From: JAGLTA01 sp023142625
Lineage (GTDB): Bacteria > Patescibacteriota > Patescibacteriia > JAACEG01
Length of the DNA stretch: 7,934 nt
Direction of reading: 5' to 3'
NCBI GenBank assembly: GCA_030641665.1
Contig: DAOWHA010000025.1
Span: 1 to 7,934 of the forward strand
Of the stretch, positions 1 to 5,988 are shown in pieces. Each line of letters opens with the position of its first letter. Position 1 is the stretch's first letter. Below the pieces are notes generated by a model. It had not been told where the DNA came from and made no database searches. It saw nothing but the letters and a program-made list of their open reading frames with translations. The translations under genes and the position numbers were made by a program.

Positions 1-1
1 G

Positions 2-2686
2 CAATGGGCTTTAATTAAAAAAAATTTAGACAGATTTAATCTTGATTATTACCGTCCGCTTGGCAATCCGACAAAATTCATCCATTCGCTTTTAAGCCAT
101 TTTTCTCGCGCGAAAGACGAAGTAATTTCGCCAGAAAATTATTTAAAATACGCGGAAGGATTAAAAATCAATTTAGATAATATGGAAGCCACCGGAGGAA
201 ATCACAAATCCAAAATTACAAATTCCAAACAAATTCAAAATTCAAAATTCAAAATTCAAAACAAATATTCAAATAAAGAAATTGCTGAACAGGAGGTTTT
301 AAGAATTAACGAAGTTGCTGGCGCTTATCATACTTACCAGCAATTACTGCTGGAAAACAGTTATCTTGATTTTGGCGATCTTATAAATTACTGCTTGAAA
401 CTCTTTAAAGAAAGACCTGCTATTTTAAAAAAATACCGCGAACAATTCAAATATATTTTAGTTGATGAGTTTCAGGACACAAATTGGGCGCAATATGAAT
501 TGGTTAAAATGCTTGCCGCTCCAAAAAATAACCTCACGGTTGTCGCTGACGACGATCAAAGCATTTTCCGCTTTCGCGGAGCCTCAATGAGCAATATTCT
601 GCAATTTAAAAAAGACTATCCGCAAAGCAAAAATGTTATTTTAATAAATAATTACCGCAGCAGGCAAAACATTCTTGATCTTGCTTATAAATTCATCAAA
701 TTAAACAACCCGAACCGCCTTGAGGAGCAGTTAAAAAACAACAAAAATGAAGAAAAATTAGACAAAAAACTGCGTTCGCAAATCAAAGGCAGCGGAATTA
801 TTGAATGCATTAACGAAAAAACTCTTGATGATGAAGTTAAAAAAGTCATCTCTAAAATTATTGAACTGAAAAATAACAACCGAGAAGCGACATGGAACGA
901 TTTCGCCATTTTAATAAGAGCGAACGATATGGCGAACAATTTTATTCCGATTTTAGAAAGAGCGGAAATTCCTTTCATTTTTTTAGCGTCAAAAGGTCTT
1001 TATTCCAAGCCGATTATAATGGATATTATCGCATATTTAAAATTGCTGGACGATTATCATGAATCAGCCGCGGTCTATCGCGTCCTGTCTATTCCTGTTT
1101 TTAATTTTTCCCATAAAGAAACTTCTCTATTCAACTACTGGGCGCGACGGCGCGCGTGGTCCCTATACGAAACCTTAAAAAACGCGGCTGCATTAGGCTT
1201 TGAAAAAGAGGCTATTGAAAAAATAAACAAAATTCTGAATTTAGTTGAAAATCATACTCAGTTAGTAAAAACCAAAAGCGTTGGCGAAATAATATTAAAA
1301 TTTTTAAACGATTCTGGCTATTTGAAACAAATAATGCGCCAAGACGAGCAAAAAATGAGAGATGACACAAATTACCTTAACCAATTTTACAGAAAAATAC
1401 AAAATTTTGAGCGCGAAAACGACGAACGGCTTGTAAAAAACTTTTTGTCGGAACTGCAAATGGAGATTGAGTCTGGCGAAGAAGGATCTCTTGCGCCAAA
1501 TTACGACAGCGGCCCCGAAGAAATAAAAATTCTCACCGCGCATGCCGCAAAAGGGCTGGAATTTCAATATATTTTTATAGTAAATTTAGTTGACAGGCGT
1601 TTTCCAACTACAGAAAGAAAAGAGGCAATCCTTTTGCCTGACGATTTAATTAAAGAAATTCTGCCAGAAGGAGATATTCATTTAGAAGAAGAGCGGCGGC
1701 TTTTTTATGTCGCTATGACGCGAGCGAAAAAAGGGCTGTTTTTCAGCTGGGCGGAAGACTGCGGAGGCGTTAGAAAAAAGAAGCCGTCAAAATTTTTATC
1801 GGAAATAGGGATGGTGAGCGAAAAAAAATTATCAGAAGCCGCGAGCGGACTGCAAATTTTATCTTCCCCTTTGGCAAAATCCGAAACAAAAGAAAAGACC
1901 GACATAAACGCTTTGCCGCCGCGCTTTTCATTTTCACAATTAGCCGCTTTCAGCAACTGCCCTTATCAATATTATCTGGGCTTTATCTTAAAGGTTCCGA
2001 CGCAGGGAAAACCGAGTTTTAGTTTCGGGAAAACAATGCATTCCACTTTTCAAAGAATAGCGGAATTGATAATAGCCAAACAGAGTGGCGCGCAAAAATC
2101 GCTATTTAATTCAAACCAGCGATTAAAAAAATTCATCGAAATGATTTCGCTGAAAGAGATGCTGGATATTTTCCAAGCATCATGGATTGATGATTGGTAT
2201 GAAGATAAAAACTCCAAAGAGAAGCATTTTAAAAAGGGCAAAAAAATTATTAAGGGATTTTATGATAAATTCAGCGATAAAATTATTCAGCCGCTCTATT
2301 TGGAAAAAGTGTTTAAAATCAAGATTGCCGGATATGTTATCAGGGGCGCGATTGACCGTGTTGACAAAACAGAAGGCGGACTGAAAATAATTGATTATAA
2401 AACTGGCGAGCCGAAAGAAAAATTAACATTTGAAAATAAAAAACAGCTGATTATTTACCAGCTTGCCTGCGAACAACTGTTTGATGAGCCTATAAAAAAA
2501 TTAAGTTTTTACTATCTTAACAACAACAGCGAAGTTGAATTTTTAGGAAAAGATAAGGAATTGGAAAAGGTTGAAAAATGGATTGCGGACACGATTGAAA
2601 AAATCAAACAGAACAATTTTTCCGCCAAACCGGGAAATTTATGCAAATGGTGCGATTTTAAAGACATCTGCGAGAAGAAAAAATAG
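2..2686 (+). CDS. UvrD/PcrA-type helicase fused to RecB-like [4Fe-4S] nuclease, 5'-truncated by the window edge
   Basis: Superfamily 1A 3'-5' DNA helicase with a C-terminal PD-(D/E)XK nuclease, probably acting in DNA end processing or repair. The frame is open to the left edge (894 visible codons, TAG stop) and the residues before the ATG at 182 look like helicase domain 1B (NPTKFIHSLLSHFSRAKDE), so that ATG is not the start. Motif I (Walker A) and Ia must lie outside. Visible motifs: II DEFQD (464-478), III ADDDQSIFRFRGA (about 545-583), IV NNYRSRQNIL, V TAHAAKGLEF (1535-1564), VI RRLFYVAMTRAKK (about 1694-1732). The nuclease follows: GAIDRVD, then IIDYKT with D at 2393 and K at 2399, then a QLIIYQLA element. 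One Cys (NCPYQYY, 1958) and three near the end (C-x2-C-x5-C at 2642, 2651, 2669) match the AddB/Cas4-type iron-sulfur staple. An AT repeat is translated within domain 1B. Family assignment is firm; the physiological role is inferred. Confidence 0.93.
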   Translation, partial: QWALIKKNLDRFNLDYYRPLGNPTKFIHSLLSHFSRAKDEVISPENYLKYAEGLKINLDNMEATGGNHKSKITNSKQIQNSKFKIQNKYSNKEIAEQEVLRINEVAGAYHTYQQLLLENSYLDFGDLINYCLKLFKERPAILKKYREQFKYILVDEFQDTNWAQYELVKMLAAPKNNLTVVADDDQSIFRFRGASMSNILQFKKDYPQSKNVILINNYRSRQNILDLAYKFIKLNNPNRLEEQLKNNKNEEKLDKKLRSQIKGSGIIECINEKTLDDEVKKVISKIIELKNNNREATWNDFAILIRANDMANNFIPILERAEIPFIFLASKGLYSKPIIMDIIAYLKLLDDYHESAAVYRVLSIPVFNFSHKETSLFNYWARRRAWSLYETLKNAAALGFEKEAIEKINKILNLVENHTQLVKTKSVGEIILKFLNDSGYLKQIMRQDEQKMRDDTNYLNQFYRKIQNFERENDERLVKNFLSELQMEIESGEEGSLAPNYDSGPEEIKILTAHAAKGLEFQYIFIVNLVDRRFPTTERKEAILLPDDLIKEILPEGDIHLEEERRLFYVAMTRAKKGLFFSWAEDCGGVRKKKPSKFLSEIGMVSEKKLSEAASGLQILSSPLAKSETKEKTDINALPPRFSFSQLAAFSNCPYQYYLGFILKVPTQGKPSFSFGKTMHSTFQRIAELIIAKQSGAQKSLFNSNQRLKKFIEMISLKEMLDIFQASWIDDWYEDKNSKEKHFKKGKKIIKGFYDKFSDKIIQPLYLEKVFKIKIAGYVIRGAIDRVDKTEGGLKIIDYKTGEPKEKLTFENKKQLIIYQLACEQLFDEPIKKLSFYYLNNNSEVEFLGKDKELEKVEKWIADTIEKIKQNNFSAKPGNLCKWCDFKDICEKKK
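203..275 (+). repeat. Translated AT-rich heptanucleotide repeat inside the helicase gene
   Basis: Low-complexity tract with four exact tandem TTCAAAA units (234-261, period 7), flanked by degenerate relatives such as CAAATCCAAAATTACAAATT. It is read in frame as an Asn/Lys/Gln/Ser/Ile-rich stretch of about 25 residues. It falls between the conserved blocks ISPENYLKYAEGL and YHTYQQLLLENSYLDFGDL of domain 1B, so it looks like an insertion tolerated in a surface loop. Similar AT repeats normally sit between genes, as at 5417-5475 here. Confidence 0.75.
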
Positions 2687-2716
2687 ACACATTTCGGAAT
2701 AATTATCAAAAAAACC

Positions 2717-2866
2717 TGTCATTCTGAGGCGATAGCCGAAGAATCTGCTTTACTAATAATCAAAATATATTTAGACAACCAAATATCAAATATAGATGAT
2801 TTTAAAATAACTTAGTAATAATTAAAGCAGATCCTTCGTTTCGCTATCGCTCCATTCAGGATGACA
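2717..2866. repeat. REP-like imperfect inverted repeat, 150 bp
   Basis: The left arm starts TGTCATTCTGA at 2717 and the right arm ends TCAGGATGACA at 2866. The arms match imperfectly over about 35-40 bp and enclose about 60 bp of AT-rich sequence. Each arm can also fold alone. The left stem pairs ATTCT (2721-2725) with AGAAT (2740-2744) around GGC-GATA-GCC. The right arm pairs ATCCT with AGGAT around GC-TATC-GC (GATA loop on the minus strand). Arms of this TGTCATYCTGA...GAAGRATCTG type recall dispersed intergenic repeats of many bacteria (from memory). There is no ORF inside. It could be a REP pair, a small non-autonomous element, or a structure ending the helicase transcript. Confidence 0.7.
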
Positions 2867-2886
2867 TAATTTTTTTATAATTGTCC

Positions 2887-2915
2887 TTGCATATTTTTTT
2901 AAAAAAGCATAAAAT
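2887..2915 (+). promoter_or_regulatory. Predicted promoter of the 51-aa small gene
   Basis: TTGCAT (2887-2892), a 17-nt spacer and TAAAAT (2910-2915) give a good sigma-70-type promoter, with a start expected near 2922. The spacer carries a T-tract/A-tract step. A near copy of 2889-2915 recurs at 3194-3219. The expected leader to the ATG at 2967 is about 45 nt. Confidence 0.6.
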
Positions 2916-2953
2916 ACAAACTATAAAACTAAAAGAAATCTTGACTTTTAAAG

Positions 2954-2961
2954 AAAGGAGG
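2954..2961 (+). promoter_or_regulatory. Strong Shine-Dalgarno site AAAGGAGG
   Basis: AAAGGAGG lies 5 nt before the ATG at 2967 and fixes the start of the 51-aa gene. It stands out because groEL, groES, pepA and the antitoxin gene have no comparable site. Confidence 0.8.
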
Positions 2962-2966
2962 ATAAT

Positions 2967-3122
2967 ATGGGGGTTGAAACTATTATTACAAAAAAGACAA
3001 AAAATACGAAAAATAAGGACTATTTTGACAGCCTTGTCAAAAATGATGGAAAAGTAATAAGAGGGACGAAAATTTACAGTATAGAAACTCTTATAAAAAA
3101 GTGTTTGTCGTTTAACAAATAA
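2967..3122 (+). CDS. Small hypothetical protein, 51 aa
   Basis: Not recognised as any family. ATG at 2967 and TAA at 3120-3122. The case for a real gene is its context: a plausible promoter at 2887-2915, a strong SD at ideal spacing, and a hairpin terminator downstream at 3247-3275. The protein begins MGVETIITKK and is very basic in its first 17 residues, which are rich in Lys, Thr and Asn. The second half reads GKVIRGTKIYSIETLIKK and could form a short strand plus helix. There is no signal peptide or membrane segment, and a single Cys near the C-terminus. It stands alone between the REP-like element and the convergent 73-aa gene. A nucleic-acid-binding or regulatory role would suit the charge and size, but nothing seen supports a specific function. 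Confidence 0.6.
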   Translation: MGVETIITKKTKNTKNKDYFDSLVKNDGKVIRGTKIYSIETLIKKCLSFNK

Positions 3123-3144
3123 AAAAGTCAAATTTCTTTCACGA

Positions 3145-3185
3145 GTGAGGAATATTGAATATTATTTTCAATCTTCCTTGCTCAC
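3145..3185 (+). other. Imperfect hairpin downstream of the 51-aa gene
   Basis: GTGA (3145-3148) pairs with TCAC (3182-3185), GGAA with TTCC, and ATTGA (3154-3158) with TCAAT (3168-3172). A TTGC bulge lies on the 3' side and the loop is about 9 nt. An A-tract, not a T-tract, follows, so this is not a standard terminator for the + strand. It may be an mRNA 3' structure or chance. Confidence 0.35.
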
Positions 3186-3191
3186 AAAAAA

Positions 3192-3219
3192 ATGCATGTT
3201 TTTTAAAAAAGCATAAAAT
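3192..3219 (+). promoter_or_regulatory. Second copy of the small-gene promoter
   Basis: ATGCAT (3192-3197), a 16-nt spacer and TAAAAT (3214-3219). Positions 3194-3219 repeat 2889-2915 with one substitution and one missing T. No start codon with an SD follows before the terminator at 3247-3275, so a transcript from here would be only about 50 nt. It may make a short RNA or be a relic of a duplicated gene. Confidence 0.45.
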
Positions 3220-3246
3220 TGTGTTCGTAAAATTTTAACCAAAGGA

Positions 3247-3275
3247 AAAAGCCGTTAAACTAATAACGGCTTTTA
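3247..3275. terminator. Bidirectional intrinsic terminator between convergent small genes
   Basis: Perfect 11-bp stem: AAAAGCCGTTA (3247-3257), a 6-nt loop, TAACGGCTTTT (3264-3274). T residues close the stem on + and a TTTTT run closes it on -, so it can end both the + transcript of the 51-aa gene and the - transcript of the 73-aa gene. Confidence 0.85.
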
Positions 3276-3316
3276 TTATAGGGTGAAGTCCAATGTTTCG
3301 GACTAAATATCCTTCA

Positions 3317-3538
3317 TTATTTTATTTGATGAAGAACGACTTTTTTGACTATTTCGTTGTTATTTTTTTTCTCCTCTCTATGCCACTCTATTTGTGCCCC
3401 GTAGAACCTTTTCTCGTGATAATTTATATATTTTTTAATCTGTTCCTCCTCTATATCTTCATTATCACTAAAAGATGATGATGAGGTTATGTTTTTAAAG
3501 GACCCCTTGTCTCCGTATAAATGCCAAATAAAAATCAT
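3317..3538 (-). CDS. Small hypothetical protein, 73 aa
   Basis: Not recognised. The gene looks real: AAGGAGGG lies just before its ATG (3538), a TTGACA promoter lies about 80 nt upstream, and the bidirectional terminator (3247-3275) lies about 40 nt after its TAA. The protein opens with a short hydrophobic stretch, MIFIWHLYGDKG, too short for a membrane span. A Ser-rich acidic patch follows (SSSSFSDNEDIEEE, about residues 19-32), then a basic, helix-prone half containing KKYINYHEKRF and EWHREEKKNNNEIVKK. Strong charge separation and small size would suit a regulator, antitoxin-like or phage-derived protein, but no motif identifies it. It converges with the 51-aa gene and is separated from groEL by that operon's terminator, so it is its own transcription unit. 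Confidence 0.6.
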   Translation of the reverse strand: MIFIWHLYGDKGSFKNITSSSSFSDNEDIEEEQIKKYINYHEKRFYGAQIEWHREEKKNNNEIVKKVVLHQIK

Positions 3539-3543
3539 AGTCT

Positions 3544-3551
3544 CCCTCCTT
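3544..3551 (-). promoter_or_regulatory. Strong Shine-Dalgarno site AAGGAGGG (minus strand)
   Basis: On the minus strand AAGGAGGG precedes the ATG at 3538, with 7 nt between GGAGG and the start codon. It fixes the start of the 73-aa gene. Confidence 0.8.
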
Positions 3552-3594
3552 GTTTTAGATTTTAAATTATTTAATATAAATTAAAAACATTAAA

Positions 3595-3624
3595 TTATTA
3601 CAACAAAAATATTTTATATGTCAA
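3595..3624 (-). promoter_or_regulatory. Predicted promoter of the 73-aa gene
   Basis: On the minus strand a perfect TTGACA (3624-3619) is followed, after 18 nt, by TAATAA (3600-3595). The expected leader is about 50 nt. The AT-rich context makes the exact -10 box uncertain. Confidence 0.6.
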
Positions 3625-3676
3625 TAGGTTTTGATTAAAATTTAAAAAATCGCACTGGAATTATAAATAGCCGATC

Positions 3677-3706
3677 AAAAAAGCAAGGAGTAAATTCCTT
3701 GCTTTT
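3677..3706 (-). terminator. Intrinsic terminator of groESL
   Basis: Perfect 11-bp stem AAAAGCAAGGA / TCCTTGCTTTT (3679-3689 with 3696-3706), 6-nt loop. On the minus strand six T residues close it (3682-3677). It starts 28 nt after the groEL stop codon. Confidence 0.88.
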
Positions 3707-3733
3707 CCTTTGAACTAAAATTGTAAAATCGCT

Positions 3734-5416
3734 TTACATCATTGGCATTCCGCCGCCCATTCCTCCTGGCATTCCCATTCCGCCCGGCATTCCAGCTGGC
3801 ATTCCGCTCTCTTTTTCTTCTGGCGCGTCTGTGACAACAGCTTCGGTTGTCAAGAACATAGCTGCCGCACTTGCCGCGTTTTCTAAAGCGCTTCTTGTTA
3901 CTTTTGTCGGATCAACAATTCCGACAGCCATCATATCTTCAAACTTATCGCTTGCCGCGTTGTATCCGATATTAGTATTCCCTTTTCTGTGCTGGCGGAT
4001 AATGTCAAATAAAATCAGAGATCCGTCTTTGCCAGCGTTGTTGGCAATCTGGCGAATCGGCTCAAGCATAGCATTGTCAACAATTTTGTCTCCAACTGAT
4101 AAATCAGCTTTTTTGTTTTCATCTTCTCCCATTAACTGCGTAAAAACATCGCCAGCAATTGCTAAAGCAATACCGCCACCCGGGACAACACCTTCCTCAA
4201 CAGCCGCTTTTGTTGCCGCTAAAGCGTCCTCAATGCGGTGCTTTTTCTCTTTCATCTCTGTTTCTGTCGCAGCGCCCACTTTAATAACCGCGACACCGCC
4301 GGCTAATTTCGCCAGCCGTTCCTGCAGTTTTTCCTTGTCAAAATCACTGTCAGATATTTCTATCTCTTTTTTGATTTGAGCGACCCTGTCTTTTATCGCT
4401 GCTTCATCGCCTTTACCTTCCACAATAGTAGTGTTCTCTTTAGTAGAAACTACTTTTCGCGCCTGCCCCAAATCTTCAATTGTAGCATTCTCTAATTTCA
4501 AGCCGACTTCCTCGGAAATTACTTTTCCGCCTGTTAAAAGTGCTATATCTTCCAACATTGCTTTTTTTCTATCTCCAAATCCTGGAGCTTTAACAGCTAA
4601 AACATTAAATGTCCCGCGCAATTTATTAACGACAAATGTCGCAAGCGCTTCGCCTTCAATGTCATCGGCTAAAACGACTAAATCTTTATGCCCTGCTTGA
4701 GCCAATTTTTCCAACAGCGGCAAAATTTCCTGCAAAGATGAAATCTTTTTATCAGTAATCAATAAATAACAATTTTCAAACTCGGCTTTCATCGTATCCG
4801 CGTTAGTGATCATATACGGAGAGATATATCCGTTGTCAAACTGCATTCCTTCAACCACTTCTTTCTCAACTCCGAAAGACTGCCCTTCTTCAACCGTAAT
4901 AACCCCTTCCTTGCCGACAGCTTCCATTGCTTCAGCAATAATATCCCCGATCTCTTTATCGTTTGCTGAGATAGACGCGACTTGAGAAATCTCTTCTTTA
5001 GAAGAAATTTCCTTGCTCATCTCCTTTAATTTTTTAATGACTTTAGCGACTTTTACTTCAATCTCTTTTTTAATATCAATCGGACTCACGCCAGCTGATA
5101 CTAATTTTAACCCTTCCTGAATCATTGACTGCGCCAAGATAGTCGCGGTTGTTGTTCCGTCTCCTGCAACATCATTTGTCTTTGAAGCAACTTCTTTTAC
5201 TAATTCAGCTCCAATATTTTCAAATTGGTCTTTTAATTCTATCTCTTTCGCTACTGTCACTCCGTCTTTTGTGATTGTCGGAGAGCCAAAGCCTTTATCC
5301 AAAACAACATTTCTGCCTTTCGGACCTAAGGTGATTTTAACCGCGTTTGCTAACTGATCCACTCCTCTTTTTAGCGATGTTCTCGCTTTTTCGTCAAATA
5401 AAATTTGTTTAGCCAT
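3734..5416 (-). CDS. groEL: Chaperonin GroEL (60 kDa, group I)
   Basis: ATP-driven folding chamber of the cytosol, working with GroES. The 560 aa (E. coli 548) are complete, from MAKQILFDEKART to a Gly/Met-rich tail (about residues 538-560) typical of GroEL. Visible landmarks: GPKGRNVVLDKGFG (31-44), D51 and GDGTTT (85-90) of the ATP site, catalytic Asp at 397, and the family signature AAVEEGVVPGGG (404-415). The apical domain carries YISPYMITN. The ATG at 5416 matches the family start exactly, yet no SD precedes it: the leader is an AT repeat (5417-5475). It is the second gene of groES-groEL, 126 nt after groES, with a terminator 28 nt after its TAA. Regulation is presumably through the CIRCE site upstream of groES. 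No key residue is missing. Confidence 0.99.
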   Translation of the reverse strand: MAKQILFDEKARTSLKRGVDQLANAVKITLGPKGRNVVLDKGFGSPTITKDGVTVAKEIELKDQFENIGAELVKEVASKTNDVAGDGTTTATILAQSMIQEGLKLVSAGVSPIDIKKEIEVKVAKVIKKLKEMSKEISSKEEISQVASISANDKEIGDIIAEAMEAVGKEGVITVEEGQSFGVEKEVVEGMQFDNGYISPYMITNADTMKAEFENCYLLITDKKISSLQEILPLLEKLAQAGHKDLVVLADDIEGEALATFVVNKLRGTFNVLAVKAPGFGDRKKAMLEDIALLTGGKVISEEVGLKLENATIEDLGQARKVVSTKENTTIVEGKGDEAAIKDRVAQIKKEIEISDSDFDKEKLQERLAKLAGGVAVIKVGAATETEMKEKKHRIEDALAATKAAVEEGVVPGGGIALAIAGDVFTQLMGEDENKKADLSVGDKIVDNAMLEPIRQIANNAGKDGSLILFDIIRQHRKGNTNIGYNAASDKFEDMMAVGIVDPTKVTRSALENAASAAAMFLTTEAVVTDAPEEKESGMPAGMPGGMGMPGGMGGGMPMM

Positions 5417-5475
5417 ATTTTTTAATTTTCAATTTTCAATTTGCAATTACCAATCAATTTTCAATGAATTAATTT
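5417..5475. repeat. AT-rich repeat in the groES-groEL spacer
   Basis: Tandem, degenerate TTTTCAA units (plus strand) run from 5423 to about 5441, followed by CAATTACCAATC and a further TTTTCAATGAATT. The tract abuts the groEL start codon and occupies the place where an SD would be. It belongs to the same kind of short AT repeat as the tract translated in the helicase gene (TTCAAAA units), though the unit differs. The rest of the spacer (5476-5542) is AT-rich with no gene. Confidence 0.65.
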
Positions 5476-5542
5476 TAAATAATCCAAAAAAATAGCAAAT
5501 GGCGAATTAAAAATTTTTTTATTAAAACTTAATTTATTAAAA

Positions 5543-5833
5543 TTATTCAATTATTGCGATTATGTCGCTTTCGGAAATTACTAAAACTTCTTTTCCGTCT
5601 ATCTTTATTTCATCAGGTCCGTATTTTTTAAAAATAACTTTCTCTCCGACCTTAACGCTCATCTGCGCCCTGTTTCCGCTATCCAGCATTTTGCCCGGAC
5701 CGACGGCTATTACTTCGCCTTTTTCAGGACGCTCTTTATCAATTGTGTCAGGAAGAACAATGCCTGATTTTGTAACTTCGTCCTCGGAAATTCCTTTGAC
5801 AATAACATTGTCATTCAATGGTTTTATCTCCAT
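5543..5833 (-). CDS. groES: Co-chaperonin GroES (10 kDa)
   Basis: Heptameric lid of the GroEL chamber. The 96 aa match the usual length of about 95-97. The N-terminus is MEIKPLNDNVIVK. The mobile loop (about residues 16-34) holds GIVLP, whose I25-V26-L27 is the GroEL-binding tripeptide. It is followed by KGEVIAVGPGK, VKVGEKVIFKKYGPDEI, and the closing strand EVLVISESDIIAIIE. The ATG at 5833 is the family start. There is no SD; the 9 nt before it are U-rich after a small AU stem-loop (5843-5858). First gene of the groES-groEL operon, with a leader of about 120 nt that begins at the CIRCE operator, so heat or folding stress induction through HrcA is expected. HrcA is not encoded in this window. 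Confidence 0.98.
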   Translation of the reverse strand: MEIKPLNDNVIVKGISEDEVTKSGIVLPDTIDKERPEKGEVIAVGPGKMLDSGNRAQMSVKVGEKVIFKKYGPDEIKIDGKEVLVISESDIIAIIE

Positions 5834-5842
5834 AAAAACAAA

Positions 5843-5858
5843 ATAGTTTAAAAACTAT
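5843..5858 (-). other. AU stem-loop in the groES leader
   Basis: ATAGTTT-TT-AAACTAT forms a 7-bp, mostly A-U stem whose 3' edge is 9 nt before the groES ATG, where an SD would normally lie. It is weak and could be chance in AT-rich sequence, or could influence ribosome access. Confidence 0.25.
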
Positions 5859-5924
5859 AAATAAAAGCAAAAAAATGCCTGTATCGCATAATAATAAACT
5901 ACTAAATTATAAATTAAATTACTA

Positions 5925-5951
5925 TTAGCACTTCCATTTCAAGAGTGCTAA
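5925..5951 (-). promoter_or_regulatory. CIRCE operator (HrcA binding site)
   Basis: Plus strand TTAGCACTT-N9-GAGTGCTAA; on the minus strand TTAGCACTC-N9-AAGTGCTAA. This is the consensus CIRCE inverted repeat with one mismatch and the canonical 9-nt spacer. It begins about 10 nt after the -10 box, at the predicted transcript start, where bound HrcA would block transcription of groES-groEL. Confidence 0.96.
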
Positions 5952-5960
5952 TTTTATTTT

Positions 5961-5988
5961 ATTATAAGATAATAAAATAAAATGTCAA
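5961..5988 (-). promoter_or_regulatory. groESL promoter, perfect -35 and -10
   Basis: On the minus strand TTGACA (5988-5983), 16-nt spacer, TATAAT (5966-5961), with the start expected near 5954. The TGA inside the -35 box is the stop codon of pepA, so promoter and upstream gene overlap. No terminator lies between pepA and this promoter, so pepA transcripts may read on into groESL. Confidence 0.92.

Noticed and set aside
182..184. ATG as the start of the helicase gene
   Set aside because: The frame is open for 60 codons upstream to the edge, and those codons encode conserved helicase-like residues. No SD precedes this ATG; the gene is simply cut by the window.
203..275. CRISPR-like array
   Set aside because: The units are 7 bp with no spacers; this is a simple AT-rich tandem tract.
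2856..3131. 91-codon minus-strand frame over the 51-aa gene
   Set aside because: It runs antisense across a promoter, a strong SD and a credible plus-strand gene. It has no SD itself, and its Phe/Leu/Ile-rich sequence reflects A-rich DNA read backwards.
3145..3185. Terminator of the 51-aa gene
   Set aside because: The hairpin is bulged and an A-tract follows it on the coding strand; the perfect stem with T residues at 3247-3275 is a much better candidate.
3293..3478. 61-codon plus-strand frame opposite the 73-aa gene, with a hydrophobic, membrane-like sequence
   Set aside because: It starts just after a strong terminator without promoter or SD, whereas the opposite frame has both. The hydrophobicity follows from the complementary Lys/Glu codons.
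3831..4700. Plus-strand open frames opposite groEL (3831-4379 and 4431-4700)
   Set aside because: They lie wholly antisense to a strongly conserved gene, have Ser/Ala-rich composition typical of reverse frames, and lack SD or family motifs.
5562..5846. 94-codon plus-strand frame opposite groES
   Set aside because: Antisense shadow of a complete, conserved GroES gene with no initiation signal.
5848..5889. 13-codon upstream frame in the groES leader (MRYRHFFAFIYSF)
   Set aside because: No SD, short, and expected by chance in a leader of this length. No recognisable regulatory peptide pattern.
5985..5987. UGA recoded as glycine (as in Gracilibacteria/Absconditabacteria)
   Set aside because: UGA ends pepA exactly at the family's expected C-terminus, and no gene in the window has an internal UGA that needs decoding.
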